From Chamaea fasciata (lineage: Eukaryota; Chordata; Aves; Passeriformes; Sylviidae), in the NCBI GenBank assembly GCA_029207755.1, contig JARCOQ010000006.1, forward strand, positions 9,952,513 through 10,016,512: a stretch of DNA of 64,000 bases, read 5' to 3'. Made by a program: the position numbers and the translations under genes. The number at the start of each line of letters is the position of its first letter. Positions within the stretch are counted from its first letter, which is position 1. The notes under the pieces were generated by a model. It did not search any database. It was not told the DNA's origin and was given only the letters and a program-made list of their open reading frames with translations. This document shows, one piece after another, positions 60,436-64,000 of this stretch.

Positions 60436-60652
60436 AAGCTCACATAATCTTGTCCATCTGTATGCAAACCCTGAGATAAGGTGTGCTGACTTAGAAAGGC
60501 TGTGGAATAGAGAAGACATTAATGAGAGAGAAATTGAACTGGAAACAAGTTTCCAACTATGGCCTTGCAAACAGACCAGATATTTTTGAGAATTAGAACT
60601 GTTAAAGATGCATTGTAGCAAGACCACATGGGGTAAAGTAATGGGTGATTAG
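60436..60652 (+). mobile_element. ERV 3' untranslated region between env and LTR
   Basis: About 217 bp separates the env stop from the LTR. A purine-rich stretch, CATGGGGTAAAGTAATGGG, ends about 7 bases before the LTR and may be a decayed polypurine tract, the site where plus-strand synthesis starts. Confidence 0.5.
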
Positions 60653-60803
60653 TGTTAGAAGTATTAGCAGCATTGTGTGTCAAAAACTAATAGGCTGAAA
60701 AACATTTATAAGATATTGTAACAAAGAAATAGGTTGGATTCTGAGAGAATGGTGTTGAGTTTTACATCTCTTGTGTTTCGCCCTTCTATGAGATTGATAA
60801 TGG

Positions 60804-60809
60804 AATAAA
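60804..60809 (+). terminator. LTR polyadenylation signal
   Basis: AATAAA lies about 95 bp after the TATA-like box of the LTR and 17 bp before a 9-bp stem-loop. This is the usual place for the retroviral R-region poly(A) signal. Confidence 0.6.
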
Positions 60810-60825
60810 ATCTTTAAAAAGGCCT

Positions 60826-60847
60826 CTCAGCTCTCTCTAGAGCTGAG
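60826..60847 (+). other. perfect stem-loop in LTR R/U5
   Basis: CTCAGCTCT, loop CTCT, then AGAGCTGAG: a 9-bp perfect stem with a 4-nt loop just after the poly(A) signal. Confidence 0.75.
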
Positions 60848-60858
60848 TTTTTCCAACA

Positions 60859-63800
60859 CTCATCCTACACTGAGATACCAGAGGGGACCTGTCACTAAGG
60901 ATTAACCCAGGTACCAACACAAAACCGTAACTGCCACCCTGAGCCGTCCACAGCTGTGAACAAAGCCCATGGTTGAAAGGAACTTTCCTCTCAATTGCTT
61001 TGCTAATAGTGGAACAATGTCCCAAGGTAGGTTGTAAAGTTGCTGCCTGTCGTTGAGATGAATGGAAATTACTGGCTGTGATTGCTGCCTTGAAAAACTT
61101 ATTTACTACCAGAGCCGCAGCCCTTGGCTGGGTTGTAAAAAGGGTGTAATTATTATACAATGATTATGTAATGAAAAGCACCTATTTATTGATGGAAAAT
61201 GAGCACATCTCCTGAGTGGCACCTTAGTGTACCTCAGTCTAAGTGGGGTGTAGGCTCACAGTCAGAGCAGGACAGGGCAGCGTTAGGGAAAGTGATATTC
61301 CAGCATGAAATCCCCGAGCAGCAAGCCCGCATGCACAGCAGAAGGAAGCTGTGGTATTTTTATCTCAGTTGCAGCTTAGAGGGAACATGAAGCATCTCCA
61401 CTTTTCCAGCTTCAGATTTAATGTGACTGGAACCACGTGTGGGATTTCCCTGCAGCTGGGGAGCAGATGGTGCCAGGTTATGCAATGTGGGATGTGGGGA
61501 CAGCGAGCCAATGCCCTGGCCAGCTGCTCCCCATGGCACTGAGCTGGTCTGGGAGAGGAGAACCCTCAGAAATCAATACAAAAATAGAAAATGTTCTCCA
61601 AGAATACAGAATCCTGGCTTCACAGAAGTAACCAGAAAATTATCACTTAATTCTGCCTGTTCAGAACGTCCTTCAGGGAGTTCAGAGATACCTTTGGCAC
61701 TTAGGAAGACACTGTAATTACTGTAAATGATGTAAAATCCTTTAAGCTATGAGAGATTCGACCAGTCTGATCAATACCTTGCAATAACAAGGTTTAACTT
61801 GGTAAGAACTATTGTGCAGTAATAACATTGCTTATGATTTATTCTGTTAAGCTTCCAAGTTTTCAGTCCAACAAACCTGTGTATTTGAACAAAACAGAGT
61901 CACAGAGCGGTGCTAGTGGGTTGAGTCTTTTGGGTTTCACCACAAGGAAGCAATGTGCTCCTGGCCTGGCTGGAGGTTGAAAGGGAACGAGAAGGGTGCC
62001 AGCACATCCAAGATAAGCAGGGATAAAACAAGACCACCCTAACCACAGAGAAATGCCTGGTGCAGACAACATACCTTGAGAAAAGAGTTACTCCCTCAGC
62101 ACAAGTTTCCCATCCCGTTTTTTTTATTTTTTCACTTTTCTTCCTTGTGGGATCTATATGTGGATCCTACCCCAAAAAACAGTGGGGTTTCCTGTTCCTA
62201 GCAGGGCTGTATGAGGAGCTGTCCTTTTATTTTTTAAAAGAGCATCATTCATGGGGAAAACTACCAAAGGAAACTACTTCCTCTGTCTTTGGCTATAACT
62301 ACTGATCTGAAATAAAACATTGGACATGGCAACATCCACTGAGTAATGTTCCACAGATTGCAGGCAGCAGCTCCCTGCACTGTACGTTCTGAACAGAACC
62401 ATATTTTAAGTTCAAGCTCTGATTTGCAAACACCTTAAAATGTCTGGAAATTTCACCGCTGCCTTTTACTTACTCATTTCAGCTCCTGTGCCTCAGCACC
62501 TCTCAGCTTTGATGCATTGAGAGTCATTAGCAAGTAAAGCACTTTGAATCTATGATTCTGAGTTTATGTTTCTGAACACAAGCAAAAACTCATACCCATT
62601 AGTTATTTACTGAGCTGGGGACTGCTAAAATATATCTCGAGGAGGTTCATGGGTTTTTTCACTTCAATTCATCTTATTGAGAGTTTTGTTAATGGAAGGT
62701 TCAGCAGGTGAGGAGCTCTTTTATTTTTACATGCACTATATGCAGTTTAAATGCCATTTCATTAAAAAGCTGTTTATGAAAAAAACACTTGAAAGCAAAT
62801 GTGAATTACCCAAAGCATTTTTCCCCATTGTCTGTGGTTAGGCTGTTCCCTGAGATCAATGATTTGATGGACTTTTGTTTTTCTTGCATTACAGGTTTTT
62901 ATCCCATGCATGTAACAAATGAAAACCATGAACTGGAGTGGACATGGCATTTTGAAAACCACAAAGCACTTGATTTATTCAAATTATGTTTACACAGGGA
63001 TTATTTCACCCACCAGTGAAATGCAGCTGCCTCTGGCTTGGAAAAGTCAGTCTTTAAAAAGAAACATTGCTAAGTGAAAAGAACTTTTATCTCATATAAA
63101 ACTTGAGGAGGAATGTAGGCTTGCAGAATGTAATTACTCATTTGGATCTTAGCCCAGACACCAAAGCTATCATTGCCTCTTTAGCAAAAGTAACTTGGAA
63201 TCTTAAATGCTTGCACATAATGAAAGCCTTGATTCTGCAACCTTTCTAGAAAATAAAATTAATATTAGTAGTATAATGCTTCCCAAATATTTAGATGTAA
63301 TTGCACTTACAATTTACATCACACTTTGAACAAGAGGCCTCCAGGCACTCTGTAAAAGTAAAGGTTGATTTGATTTTCCGGACATCCCTATTCACTACTT
63401 CTCCACGTTTCAGAGCCTGAAAGATGTTATCACAAGGGAAATAAGTGACTCTCTTCTGCATCCATGCAGAACTTCTCAGTCTTCCGAAAGGGAAGTTTCC
63501 TGGACGGATCGCTGGCAGATGCAGCTGCAGGGATGTGGTCACACGGTAACCACTGTGACAGCAGGAGCTGCTGAGAAGGATTGGTTCACCTCCCAGCCTA
63601 TTGATTGTGGGGTTTGCAGCAGCACTTTTAGCACTAGTGTCAAAATCATGGATGGGTTTGTGATAAAACTTCCATGATTTTTAAAAGCAGTGAGATTCCA
63701 GAGTGGGCACATCCATTTTCTCTGTGATGTCCAACATTGATACAATAATTTCTATCCACAGCAAAACTGGTGAGCGTGTTCCAGCAATGAAGATGTTATC

Positions 63801-64000
63801 TTTTTCCTTCTGTATCCTTGGCATTTTCATCAGTCTCCCCAAAGGATTCTCTGTCTTCCCTTCCGAGATCTTGAGCTATTGCCAGACTGTCATCTGAAGA
63901 TCTGTGTTATTTTAACGTTGTCTTGGTAAAGTATCTGACCCAAAATTGGAGGAGAAGAGAAACATCATCCAAACAGTAATAAAATCCATATTTTACATAC
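60859..64000. other. unique non-coding DNA
   Basis: No gene or dispersed repeat is recognised. Small open frames in all six frames lack domain signatures. Confidence 0.45.

Larger units (their letters stand above)
60653..60858 (+). mobile_element. 3' LTR of the ERV remnant
   Basis: A 206-bp LTR has inverted ends TGTTAGAA and TTCCAACA (7 of 8 complementary). A TATA-like TTTATAAG lies near 60705-60712 and a canonical poly(A) signal AATAAA at 60804-60809. A perfect 9-bp stem-loop lies at 60826-60847, close to the expected cleavage site. No matching 5' LTR is present in the window. The provirus is truncated or rearranged upstream. Confidence 0.75.

Overview
This window looks like AT-rich, non-coding vertebrate DNA from a bird, most likely a songbird (Passeriformes). 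The main evidence is about twenty fragments of the avian LINE family CR1 on both strands. Most carry the typical CR1 3' tail, which reads ...AAGGTCCCTTCCAA...CCATTCT(A/G)TGATTCT on the sense strand. There are also several endogenous retrovirus LTRs whose sequence resembles passerine ERV families. I recognise no functional host protein-coding gene. The long open frames that exist fall in CR1, in simple repeats or in unique sequence with no recognisable protein, so the window is best read as intergenic or deep intronic DNA.

Layout: 1-5198 is unique DNA with an A/C-rich low-complexity tract and one small CR1 piece. A possible reverse-strand LTR lies at about 5199-5584. CR1 copies follow near 8.0, 12.8 and 16.3 kb. 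From 16.98 to 19.27 kb there is an LTR cluster: a 450-bp solo LTR, a second LTR of another family, and a possible third on the minus strand. From 22.4 to 34.9 kb there are two long related CR1 copies, an internal CR1 reverse-transcriptase fragment and shorter pieces. At 35.4-36.6 kb an older CR1 is split by a second copy of the 16.98-kb LTR family. From 39 to 53.7 kb there are more CR1 copies, a 122-bp (AAAG)n microsatellite and a consensus-perfect p53-type site at 48643-48662. From 56.9 to 60.9 kb there is a solo ERV LTR with an internal duplication, then the 3' end of another provirus (broken env transmembrane region plus a 206-bp LTR). The last 3 kb is unique DNA.

The most interesting object is at 35830-36361. 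A complete LTR (TGATGCCT...AGGCATCA) is followed, after 5 nt, by a perfect-looking 18-nt primer-binding site for tRNA-Arg. The tRNA match does not stop at 18 nt. It runs for 68 nt, antisense, from the CCA end of the mature tRNA back to residue G9. This is what would be expected if plus-strand strong-stop DNA synthesis read through the usual m1A58 block, copied nearly the whole primer tRNA, and the product was then integrated or joined into the genome. It is a fossil of a failed reverse-transcription step rather than a tRNA gene.

No computation was run. Family names come from recall of consensus sequences, repeat boundaries marked as approximate are read by eye, and conservation could not be tested.
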